Below, piece by piece: positions 24,601 through 36,900 of a DNA stretch of 64,000 bases. Location of the stretch: contig OX359280.1 in the NCBI GenBank assembly GCA_947179155.2, positions 10,281,501 through 10,345,500 of the forward strand, written 5' to 3'. Each line of letters begins with the position of its first letter. Position 1 is the stretch's first letter. The translations under genes and the position numbers were made by a program. Origin of the DNA: Hedera helix (taxonomy: Eukaryota; Streptophyta; Magnoliopsida; Apiales; Araliaceae). The notes under the pieces were generated by a model that made no database searches, had not been told where the DNA came from, and saw only the letters and a program-made list of their open reading frames with translations.

Positions 24601-27600
24601 CATATGCTCAGAAGCACCTGTGTCAATGATCCAACTAAGGCAAGTTGAGGAAACATTAAAAACACAAGAAGGTATACCTGACTGGGCATAATGAGAGGAA
24701 GATTGGGAATAGAATTTCCGAAAAACTGAGATTTCCTTAGGAGTAAGTGCAGTAGTGGAGTCTGAAGCATTGGATGTATCAACAGGAAGTATTGTAGTAG
24801 ACACATAAGCCTGGGATCCACGTCCACGACCATTACCAAATCTACCTCCTCGTCCTTTAGGACGTCCATGAAGCTTAAAACAACGATCCCTGGTATGGTT
24901 TTTTCCCCCACAGTAGTCACATTCACGGGATTCCTTCTCAATAGGAGACTGAAAGGAGAGGCCAGACTTAGGATATGAAGCTACCATAGCGGATCGATCA
25001 ACAGAATTGAGAATCATCACTCGACGTCTACTTTCCTCTTGTTGGACTCGAGCATGAGCCTCTCGTAGTGTTGGAAAAGGTGTCTGGCCAATCAACTGTG
25101 CACGAACTTGATCAAATTCTATGTTCAAACCAGTCAAGAAATCCACAACTCTATCTTCACTCACAAACTTTTGATACGAGGCTGCATCTTCCATACATTT
25201 AGCCGAGAAAACGCGGTAATGATCAAGCTCCTGCCAAAGTGCATTAATTTCTGCAAAATACTGTGCCACAGACTTGTCCCCTTGACCCAGCTCTCGGATT
25301 CGTTTACGGATGTCATATGCCTTAGACATATCTCCAGAAACAGAGAAAGCTTGAGAAATAGTCTCCCAAAGCTCATATGCAGTGTCTAAGAACATGTAAC
25401 TACTCCGCATACTAGGTTCCATGGAATTAAAAATCCATGTTTTCACCATGGAGTTATCAGATTTCCACTCTTCTTGGGCTACACCTGCTTGTGTAGGCAT
25501 GGTGGTTGTACCATTGATGAACTGTTGCATACGATTAGCTTCAATGGACATACGACATGCTTGAGACCAAGCTAAATAATTGTTACCATCCAACTTAAAT
25601 GGACTGAGAACCAAAGCGGAGTTAAGATGATGATTTCTAGTAAACTACCCCTTACTGAGATCAAAAGTACTACCACTAGTAATGGAACCAGATACAATGA
25701 TAAATAAATAGGAGCAACAAAACTATCCAAGGAAATAGCAACAAGGATGATTTTACAGACTCCAAAAAAAATAGCAGTTTAGTCCAACAGTGTTACTACA
25801 GGATTCAACTTAGCATACTGTGGTTTCCTATAATCAAACTGAGCCCAAACAACATGCTTGCAAGTGAGCTACAGTATGCAGATGCGGGAACATTCGGCAA
25901 GGGCCTGCATGTAGAGAAATTGAAACAAAACCTGAATTACACAAGACAACTACTGTAAAGGAGAAAAGGCGAACATTCCGGCACTGAACACGTCAGAAAA
26001 AGTGGACCACGCGCCGACAGAAGGAGGCGCGTGGCGTCGGCGACAGGCGCGTGAGGTGGCGCGTGAGGGCGCGTGCGGTGGTGGGTGCCGGAGTTGATTC
26101 TCTGGTGGTGGTCGCCTGGAGGGATAGAGACCTTTTATGGCCTTAGTTTCTCCATGCAAGCTTGTCTTACTAGGTTTCTAAAGGAAAAAAAGAAAAGCCA
26201 CGAAGGCAGCAAGCGGAAGAAGAACCTGATAAGGATCAGGCTCTGATACCATGTAGAAAACACAGAGGTTGATAATTTTTCTCTTATATTTCACCTCAAT
26301 TGCATTGGTTTATATACACAAGTATAGCATACCTAAATTACAATCCCTAATTTACAGTTATGGTAACTACTAATTTGTAGCAATGTGTACACACTGATTA
26401 GTGCTAATATTATGGAACCAGTATCTTCTAACAGTCCCTATGACCACTCAGTTATCTCTCTAAAAATATCGAAATCCTTGTGAATTACGAGGTAATGAAT
26501 TTCATAGATTCTGAAATCCAAAGCTGGATATTTTAAGATGTTACTATTGTTGCTTCTAAGATTCTTTTTGATTCATCAATTTACAGTTATCAGTGATGTT
26601 AATTCAGTAGTTGAAATTTATACTTGTGCATATGTTCTAAAATCTTCAAACTTGCTGTGAGCATATTTGATGTTCAATCTTGCAAATAATGTTGCAGGCA
26701 GGAAAAAAAAAAAGACTGAGAAGAGTCTAAATTCAGGATTTACAGAAAAAAATACATAAATGTAAATGTACCAGTTAGAAAGTTGGTATCACAAGGTGGT
26801 ATAATTAGAAATATCATATTTTATATATATGATGTTGATGTAAAGATTTAATTATTATATTTATATGTATGATTTTGGATGTAATGACTAAGTTACAATT
26901 CGGGATTATGAGATATTGTATGTAATAATACTAATTAAACTGATGATAATTGGTAGATGTTATGGAAGATGTGCATCGTAATGCACCAAATTTGATGTAA
27001 CGAGTACATGGATTCGGGGCCGTTACAACAAGTACCAGGAAGTAAATGCAAGTAAAAGAGGAGTAAAAGCCATCACAAACCTCATAATACTTATCTGCTC
27101 CACAGGCATGCAATGTGAAATCTCTTACTGTACCCACTGCAGTTAAAATCGTTACACTTAATGCATGGCCTTGAAAAGAAGGGTGACTCTTCTCCACGTC
27201 TTTGAGACACTTAATGATTTTTTCTCTAATGTCCTGTCAAGTGAAAAAAGTAAAAGACGCATTCATCAAACAATATATCAGCAGATGAAGGCCATTTTTA
27301 AAAAATAAATAGAAATAATAAAAATCTTATTACTAACAATGATAACATGCTTTGAAGGGGGGGGGGGGGGGGGGGGGGGGCGCTTTAAAAACTAAATCAG
27401 ATTAGGAACTGTAATAATAATGAAGTTCATAGAAACTTGTCAAAAAAAAAAAAAAGAATACTACGAAATTAACTGAAAACAACAAATAAATGCTTGCTCT
27501 TGACCAAATAACTGAGCTCAGTGGTTTGATGGCCAGGAAATGGCAGGGTCCAACAAACAAAGAAATGTAGGGTTTAAGCTCGTCTCTCTACGGAAGTCCA

Positions 27601-30600
27601 CCAATAGAGATTAGAACAACTACCCACCAATAGGAACCCATGACCCAAAGGATAAAAGAAGAAACTCGCAACCACGTGTCAACCGAAGGGATAAGAGTAA
27701 GAACAAGAAGAAACCCATTTTCTTGAAATAAGCTTGAAGCTCACTTTGACTGGGACTACATTGCAGTTACGTTGCACAGGCTGTACTAAAATGTCCATAA
27801 GTTCTAAAGAATCCAAATGACACGCCATTTGACGCATTGGAAACTAGACTTCTATAACTTCTAAATAACATAGGCCATGCTTGCTACAACTAGTAGAACG
27901 TTGCAGTTACATCTTCAAAGTTGACCTAAATGCTGACTGAACCTAGATTTATCAACTTTTATCTTTTCCTCTTGGATTTGAGGACTATATGGGCTGTGGT
28001 TCCGGGACAACATGGGACGCCCCGGAGTCAGTTGTCTCATGGAAGTCAAAGGAAAACTACTGGTTCGTGAAAACTGATAAGGAGCTTTTGCCTTGTATAT
28101 TTTTATTTTTTTAACTTTCAATATCAAAGAATGGTGGAGAACAAGTAGAGCATATTAGCCCAAGAAACTGGATGTATGTAATGGAATAAATTAACTGCTG
28201 AGATGAAGTACATTATATCAAAGTGACAAAATAAGTTGCCGCTATGAGCTTCCATCCCAATGTAAGAATGCCCACACATGGACAGGAGGAGCGAGAATTA
28301 GGGCATTTATTTCCTGCTGGAAATACACCAACAAACAACAAAAAAATACAAAAACTTTCTTTGGAGGAAACTGATAATGATGAGGAGCACAAAGCTTGCC
28401 CATATTGATACCACAGTAAATAGGCAATAAGTAAAAGTGGTGGTCTTCAAAACTCGGTATATCCAAAAACAAAGCCTAAATTAAGGCTCAAGTGAAAATT
28501 TTAACAAAAAAACACACAAGATGTCTTGGTTTAACTTTTACTTTTTCTCATTAACCCAAAATTAAGTTTCATATAAGAGTAAAAAAGGAAGAAACAGGCA
28601 AGAGGCCTAATTGAGGGCCGCTTACCCTGAAAGACCACGCATTAAAAGCTTTCATCCCTACTGCAAAAAGGAGCATAGACCTGAGGATTTTCTTGCTGAG
28701 CTTAAACTACTGAGGAACACTAGTACACCATTAAGTACGACATAGACTAAAAATTTGCAAATCCACACTAATCTCGACACTTGTTTCAAAAGCACATCAA
28801 TCACATAATATTTAATTTAAGTTTGACATAATTAATATTAATTTGAGATGCTCATGTCTCTTGATATCTATCTTTGAAGCCAAGTACATATTCATTAACC
28901 ATGCCTACGATGTTCAATTTTCTATCCACTAAATAATGAGGATCCAGATCACTTTAATCCAAAACAAGTGTCAATCTCACGCAAACATTTATATTTCTGC
29001 AGACCACCAATAAAGTTGAACAGCAAACAGAAGTCCTCAATATTGACTGCACCTCCTATAGATGTATCAAACTGTTAAAGTCACTTTATCTTATAGAAAG
29101 AGGGAAAAGAGGCTCAAACTGGTCGAACAACCTAGAAGCAATAGCAGAAAACAAATGTCGCAACAATCCTGAATATTCCTCCCTGAAATGTCGCCTCGTG
29201 TTAAGACTTAAGAGTGATTGCTCATTATCTTCCATCTCGTGTCTTTTGATTATTTAGATCTCTTTATTTTAGGTAAAAGACCATCATACTTCTTTATTCA
29301 TGCTAAATTATCGAAATCTTACGTTTGCTGATCATGTGTTTCCGTGTAAAACAAGTAATCTGGTCTAATACTAAAATTTCACAGACCCATAACCACAAAA
29401 GGAAACAACATTGCTGCACATATCTCTAGCATGCGTGTGTTCTTGAAATTAGAACAGAATTAGAAATATTAAAGTGATTTGAGGAGAGAAATGCAGAAGA
29501 ACTGAGGAAAAGAGAGATTTAGAGAGAAAAGAGAGACTTTTGAAAGAGGAAGAGTTGGAACATAGAGAGAGAAAGAGAGTATAGAAACAAGAAGAAATTA
29601 TGCTATTTATCAACAGCTTCAATACAAAGCAACAAGTACTATTTATAGGCAAACATTCTCAACTGAAAAAAAAAACAAAATTTACAAAAATACCCTCACC
29701 CTCCCTTATAATTACTTATTAACCATGCTCTTCTATTTATTAATCTAGTCAATTATCACTAGTAATACTGTGATTTTTTTATATTCTTGTATTACAACTA
29801 CTCTTCTTATTGTTTCCTTGTGTTTATCTTGTTGATGTCATTGTCTCTCAGCAATCCATGTAAAATAATGGAAAAGCAAAACAAAAGAGACTACAAAATG
29901 TCAAAAAGTAGATCTGCAATATAGATAACTAGGGATAACCCGTGCCTGAAGGCACGGTGCAACTAATATAACAGTTGAGTACTGTATTCAATATTTTTAA
30001 ATTGAAAAATCTAAAACTGTTGTGGCCAACCATTAATACAAAAAGATTAATACTCAATTCAGTCATAGTTTCTTTTTAAGGCAACCATTAGTGTGCTACT
30101 CATTTTCAACTTAAAATTAGTTCTTGACAAGTTTAAGCAATTAATTGATTGACGATAGCGGACTCAAATTTGTGTAATATAGTATTTTCGAGTATCCTAC
30201 ACAACTTTCCTTTATTGACAAAACAGAATGAGAAGTTTGGCAACATTTATTTGCTTCTAGTATATCTAACCATCGATCAATATGATCCATGAACAATATT
30301 TTCTGTGGAAAAATGGTAGTACTGCAAGCCATTTCGTGAGATCCAATGAGGGAAAAAAAAAGATGTAAAAATTCAAAAGAAAGGCTTTTGCATAAATACC
30401 CAAAAGTATAAAATGAGCCCTCTAAGTCCAAATAAAAAAGTATTGTCATAACACCAACTAAATCGCATCACAATAACATTTTTTTCTCTATATTTTTTCT
30501 TGAAATTGGACAAAAAAATTTCATACCACGAGTCAGAATTTACTATAATAGTTGCTTTCGATATAGCCCGCAAAAACACCAAAGAGATGATACGTAATTG

Positions 30601-30868
30601 TTCGTGCCTAAAGGCACGGCGTAGATTAAAATTTCAAAAATACTCTATTACCTAAAGACTCTTTGCAACATAAAATAACTTACAAATCCATTAGAATGAA
30701 TCTGAACCGTCCCCGTGATTTTCTGCCTAAATCAATTTGCATGTGGAAAAATAACGACCGCAATACCCGACAAACAAAAAAATGGCATCAATGCTAAAAG
30801 GATGACCAATGTTGTTTACATGCAATTTTTTTTATTTATTATTATTATAATAATTATAATTATAATTA

Positions 30869-30914
<46 letters not shown>

Positions 30915-33900
30915 TATAATAATAATAGTAATAATAATAACAATAATAATAATAATTATTACTATTATTATTGTTACTACTACTATTATTATTATTATTA
31001 TTATTACTATTATTATTTTTATTACTATTATTATTTTTATTATTATAGTGGTGAATTTGATTTGGGTGAGAAATGTGAGTGGATAGGTTTTTGAAAGTTA
31101 GAATTTGAATTGGGGGGGAGAAATGAGAGGTAGATTAGTGACCGTTGGATGTTGAAGCCTTAAATGATTTTAGACTTTTAGATGTTGAAGCCTAAATTGA
31201 TTTGAGACAATTGGATGTTGAAGTATTGGGATTTGAACCGCTCTGGTTTATTATATAGATATTTCCACATTGACTATATTTTAGATTTTGCTAACATCAT
31301 TTATACACATTCAATCAATAGGAATATTCCTAATAGCTTTGAACAGGGCACTTCATAAACATTACAAAACCCAAATTAAAAAGAAAGATCAGTAAAAAGA
31401 TTAGAAATAATTTTCTACCTACAAATGTTTTAATTTTTATTTTTTTTGATAAAAGAATAAATTTTGTTAATAGAAAATAAAGGATACAATAAATGGGAGA
31501 CAAGAAGTCCACCCTCAACATACTTAAAAATCAAAAGTAGAAGAAAAAAGTGTAGCCCTCCGATCTCTACATAAATCAGTATTACGCTCATTCCAATCTC
31601 CAAAGAGGTGCAAGAAACATAAAGATAAGTAATTTTCACTAAACAACTTAGTATTACGCTCATTCCAAATTCTCCACAAGATAGAAAAGAAGGCATACTT
31701 CCATAAAATTTTGGCATCCCTCTTGCTTTCAAATCCTCAAAAACGAATTAGTAGCATATCTTCCACAGAAGCAAGACACACCCACTCCTCTCCTAGCACT
31801 CCAAAGAAAGAGCTCCACAATCCCCAATCAACAGGACAATGCATAAATAAATGAGCATGTATCTTATTACTGTTCCTACACATAAAACAAAATTCTAGAT
31901 ATAGAACTTTGTAAGGCCTGGGATGTTGATAAAGATCATTAGTATTCAATCTTTGTAAAACCAGAGACCACACAAAAGCCTCGACTTTGGAAGAGACCTT
32001 GGCTTTCCAAATGTACGAAGCCAGTGGAAAAGGATTAGGAACAATAGACCGAGTCCAAAAAGAGGAGTAACTCTTAAAAGAAAATGAACCAATTGAATCT
32101 AAAGTCCGGACGCTTATCAGAAGAGGTATATAGATGAACCGAATCAAGCAAAGTTAGCAAAGATTCTATCTCATTAGACTCCAAATACGTGAGATTCTTG
32201 AAGAAATAAAAATCCCAAGAAAATGAGTTCCCATCATGCTTTATGAAGCTAGAAATGGGAGCATCATGAAGTGAAGAAATATGATACACACAATTAAAAG
32301 CAAAAGAAAAGTGGTTATCTCCCAACCAGTAATCCTCCCAAAATTGAATCCGGTGACCACTCCCAACTCCATATCTCAAATGTAATTCTTTCTTTTTTTA
32401 TGATTGAAGTTAAGACCTAGCTCAACTCGACTCCTCAACCATGCCTTATATTCAAACTAGTTGGCCATTTCTCTTTACTATTGTGGTGAATGTTTTGATT
32501 AGGATGATTCAAAAAAGAGAGATGGAGGGTCTTGTTAATGGTTGTGTAGTTGGTCGAGATTAAGTTAGAGTTTCTTATCTTCAGTTTGCGGATGATACTA
32601 TTCTTTTTCTCACTAAAAGTGTCGCAAGTTTTAAGAATGTCTTTTCGCTCCTTCAAATTTTTAAATCTATATCAGGTATGAAAATTAATCTTTCAAAATG
32701 TAGTCTCACTGGTATTAATACGGAGTATGTTCTTGTTTCTTATGCTTCACTAGCTGGGTGTGAAGTTGAGTATTTATCTATGACTTATTTACGGGTTCCT
32801 AGGTGGAAGAAAACCGAGATCTCAATCTTTTTGAGATCCTTTAGTAGAGCAAGTGGGTAAAACGTTGATTTTTGGAAAGGTGCTTACTTCTGTTTAGGCA
32901 ACAAGATTACTCTTATTTAGGCTTATTTAGCGAGTATTCCTCGTTATTATCTCTCGTTGTTAAAGGTTCTAGCAAGGGAAGCCAAATCTCTTGAACGAAT
33001 TATGCGTAAGTTTTTATAAGTTAGGGATAATGAGGATAAGAAGAACCATAGCGTTAATTGGGATTCTATGTGTCGTCCTAGAAAGGAAGGGGGTTTAGGT
33101 CTTGGGAAATTGGCGTTTAAGAATCAGTCTCTAGTAGATGAATGGCTATGGCGCTTCTCTTTGGAACCTAACTCTCTTTGGCGTCAAATGATTAAAAAAA
33201 CAAGTATGAAATTCATCAGAATGGGTGGGATGCAAGTCCTTGTGTTACTTGTTCTAGTCCTTGGAAATTTATCTCTCAAGGTTACACTTCCTTTCATTTT
33301 CTTGTTTGTCTCCAAGTTGGTAATGGCATGAATATTCAATTTTGGGACGCCAGAGCATAATTCTCCCATTTCTAATTTCTATCCTTAGAAGGGAGATTCA
33401 ATTTCTTTGGACTTTCATTTTTTCCATAATTTAAATGGGAGACAGACGAATTCTCAGTATTTATTCAACTTCTTAATTCAGCTTCCTTTTTTCTCAGTCC
33501 TTGGATAGGCATGTTTGGTGTTTGATTCTTAGGGAATCTTCTCGTGTCGTTCTTTTCACTTATTGAGTTATCGTCTACTTCATCATTTTCCTCTTGCCTC
33601 TTATATTTGGAAAGAAGAGGCTCCCTAAAAAATTAAGTCTTTTATGTGGCCTTAACTCTTGGTCAACTTACAAATCTTTATCCCCAGATGCACATCTCAT
33701 TCTATCTGTTTCTTTAATGTTTGATAGCTTGGTGGTTGTGGTGGTGTTTGTTTAGTGTGATGGGTAAAAGTTGAATATGTCCCTCTTCGGTAGAAGATCT
33801 TTTTACCATGCAAATTCAAGGGTTTGGTGTTACTTGTGATAGGAGTATTCTTTGAAAATGTGTTTGTTTTGCAATTTTGTAGGGAATTTGGATTGACATG

Positions 33901-36900
33901 AATGCTAGAATTTTTAGCGATTGGACTACAAATATTGAGTTGCTTTGGAATAAAATATTTTTTTCTGCTTCTCTTTGGGCACATGCAATGGGAGCTTTTG
34001 AAGGAATTTCTTTATCCGATCTTCAAAGAGATTGGCGGGCGGTGCTTCATTAATATTAAGTTTTTCTCATTTTGTTTTCTTTAATTTTTTTCCGGGAGGA
34101 TTTCTTGTCCTCATCATGTGTTGTTATTTTCTCTTCTAAACAATGATATGTTCTTCTATCAAAAAATATCCAAACTAGTTGGGGTACGCTGAAAATAAAT
34201 CCAATACGAAACTATGAAAGCGTAAAATTAAAGGGTGTTGTCATGGTTGCTTTGGAAGGGAAGCAAGTAACAACTAATCTAAGTAGTATCTTAACTACAA
34301 CCATACAACAAACACTTGGTGTGAGTTGAAAATCTTAGGACAGGAATAAGAACTTGAGATAGTTTGAAGAAGAGAAGAGAAGAAGTACAAGATCAGAGAA
34401 TTATTGAAGAAGAAAGGAAGCTTGAACTAGGAGTATGCTCTGATACTAGATTATCACAACCCTCACTTGGTCATCGCCACGGTGTTGAGTAACTAATAGC
34501 TGCAAGCAAGCAAGCAAATCTATGGTGGATAAGAGAGATTTAGAAAAGAATAGGAGGTTGAAAAAGATGAGGAAGAAAATCCATGCGACTCATAAACGAG
34601 CATTGATTTACAGATTCTCACAAAAAAAAACATGACATCTATTTGCCAACTACTGCTAGATTTCTAATTAGTTACTACTAATATCCCTAACAAAAACTGT
34701 GCTGCTTTGACACATTCTTACCTAGATATATAAGATGGCTAAATCGTGAGGCTAGACAAGAGCACTAGCTTTCCTTTTGGGGAGGAAGGGCGAGATGATT
34801 TTTGTTTCTCATAACTAGCATGCAAGGTTATCTTCATAGACTTGTACGGCCAGATATCTTAATCTGCAAAAAGTTCTACTTAAGAACTTAAACTGTAAAA
34901 GAGAAACACATTATCAATATATTTGATCATATAATTTAGCAACAGAAAGTGGTTTGCTCAATGAAGAGTGTAGAAAAACTTTCATTATATTATATTTGAG
35001 TCTTCATAAACCCAAACAAGCTACAGTATCAATGCAATCATGCTATCCAGAAATTAAACTAATCAAGTAAGATTAATTTATCTACCTAGTGGGAACTTGA
35101 AGGATTGCGGCATGCTTAAGGCGACAAGTGGAGTGAAGGTTGAAAGGACTGAAGGGAAGGTAGGACTTTTCCACGGAGAATATGCTGGAAAATTTAGAAG
35201 GAGTCAAACAATTGATATTTTGAAGATTAGGTAATCACTTGTTCATATTTGTTAATATTCAGCGTCTTTTCTTAAGCCTTGTTTTCTTTTGGCTCCCTTA
35301 GGCATTAGGTTAATTATAAATATAGTGTACTTATTGAAAGACTTTGCTTTAGGAGCTTAGCGTAGGGTTGTCTTTTTGGGTGAACCTGTTGTATTGGAGG
35401 GTTTTGATTTTTGTTGGGCACAAGACTGCCTCTTATTTCCCTTGTGTTTGATATACTGCGAGTGTACATGAGTTTAGCCCCTTCCCTGACAACCCCCCCC
35501 CCCCCCCCCCCCCCAAGTTACCCACACCTCGCCCCTTAGCAATTTTATTGAAATTATTTATTTACCAAATTTTAAAAATAAATAAATAAATTGTCCAGCT
35601 TGTCAGCTGTTACCCATTCATTCTAACTTTTCATCTAATAACCGGTCTTAAGTGGTATGACCTCCAATCTTATTTCAACAGCCCCTTGGCATGATTTAAG
35701 TAATGTCAGTTACATTACTACAATAGTAGAAATTTTTACTGCATTATCTTCAATAAACAAAATATATCTGATGTACAGCATGAGAAGTCTTCCCTTAGAA
35801 GTGGACTCTTGCGATCTCTCTTCTTTATCTAGTGTAGTATAAAAGTTCAACAGCCACCAATATAGAGTCTTAACTTGCAACAATAACTTTCTCATTCATT
35901 CTATTTCCTTATCCACTGCCCTAGAAATAAGAAGAGACAGCTGAAGACGGCAGAAGGCCACTACGTGATACGTCCAGGGATTGTAAGATCTCCTATCCCA
36001 CTCGATGACAAATCAATCACTAGAAACTAACCCACCAGCTATTGAAAACCAATCGCAAGATGTTTAAGATCAATTAGACCAATATCCTAACAACAAGGCA
36101 CAACGTTAAGACACCTATACTCTGAGCTGCAGTCTTGCTAGTAATAGTTAGCATATTTAGCAGAGTATAAACAAAAACAAAAAACAAAACCATTATCTGT
36201 ACCAACGTTTATCTATGAAACAAGTTGCTCAGGTATAAAGTTCTTCAACATTAATTCATATAGCAGAAAACCGAGAAAAGTAATTGAACAAAATGCAGAT
36301 ACATATTTAGAAAAGGACTATATTGTTCATGTATACATGCAACACCTCCAAATGAAACAAAGATCATGGAGATATCACATATTTGTGCTAATATAATATG
36401 TCTTCATCACAGCATGAAGCAAAATATTAAATAAAACTTTTTCAAATTTTTATTGGAATTTGATACCAGTCTAAAATCCTGTATATTGGTATAGGATGAG
36501 AGTAAGTCACTCAAAATAAAAAACAAAAACTAATAACAGATGAGCAATAATAAAAGGACAAACAAGACACCTCGCCCTCCCTTATGTGGATCATATCAGC
36601 AGTCATTCCGTTCATGTTCAATTCTTCTGCAAGCAAATTACAAGATGAGACATGAATATCAATACATGGATAAAAAATGTTGATAAATTAAACATATAAG
36701 ATTTATTAATCTGCAATGTACAAATATATAAGAATGATAGAATCAAAAACACAGTGGAAATGCTATTACCAAGGCTATACTTGATTTAGCAAGCAAGCGC
36801 GCACACACATATATAATTTCCGAGCTAAAATCAGCAATTTGACATTGCATTTATTTGTTGGGCCTCCATAGACACGAGTCAGGCACCAACCTAAGGAGAA

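Larger units (their letters stand above)
21191..26433 (-). mobile_element. Young but defective Ty1-copia element (copia 2)
   Basis: The 182-bp LTRs (21191-21372 and 26252-26433) differ at one position by eye. The 5-bp duplication GTCCC is perfect (21186-21190, 26434-26438). The primer site TGGTATCAGAGCCTG abuts the 5' LTR and the polypurine tract TTGAGGGGGAGTG abuts the 3' LTR. On the minus strand the full copia order is present: gag, knuckle, protease, GAG-pre-integrase, integrase, RT, RNase H. The single polyprotein is broken by in-frame stops near 23758, 23199 and 22675 and by frameshifts near 24180 and 21830. The RT active site reads YVDN instead of YVDD. Confidence 0.96.
19185..27027 (+). 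mobile_element. Long gypsy-type LTR (solo), split by copia 2
   Basis: The right end is clear: GGATTCGGGGCCGTTACA at 27027, resembling the ends at 7666 and 53561. The left end is degenerate; I place it near 19185, where AACCAAATTTGAGTTCGGG resembles the family's start. With copia 2 (21191-26433) removed it is about 2.6 kb. Inside, a block of about 440 bp is duplicated (around 20545 and 21000, both with 'TTTGGTGCGRATT'). That phrase also occurs in the relatives at 58290 and, inverted, at 61265. It is the element nearest exon 3 of the PPC gene. Confidence 0.55.

Noticed and set aside
30715..31086. Poly-Ile open frame on the plus strand
   Set aside because: Product of the ATT-rich microsatellite; no protein character.
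31436..34170. A single LINE inverted by twin priming
   Set aside because: Both pieces have their own 3' end and tail, and the right one has its own target duplication.
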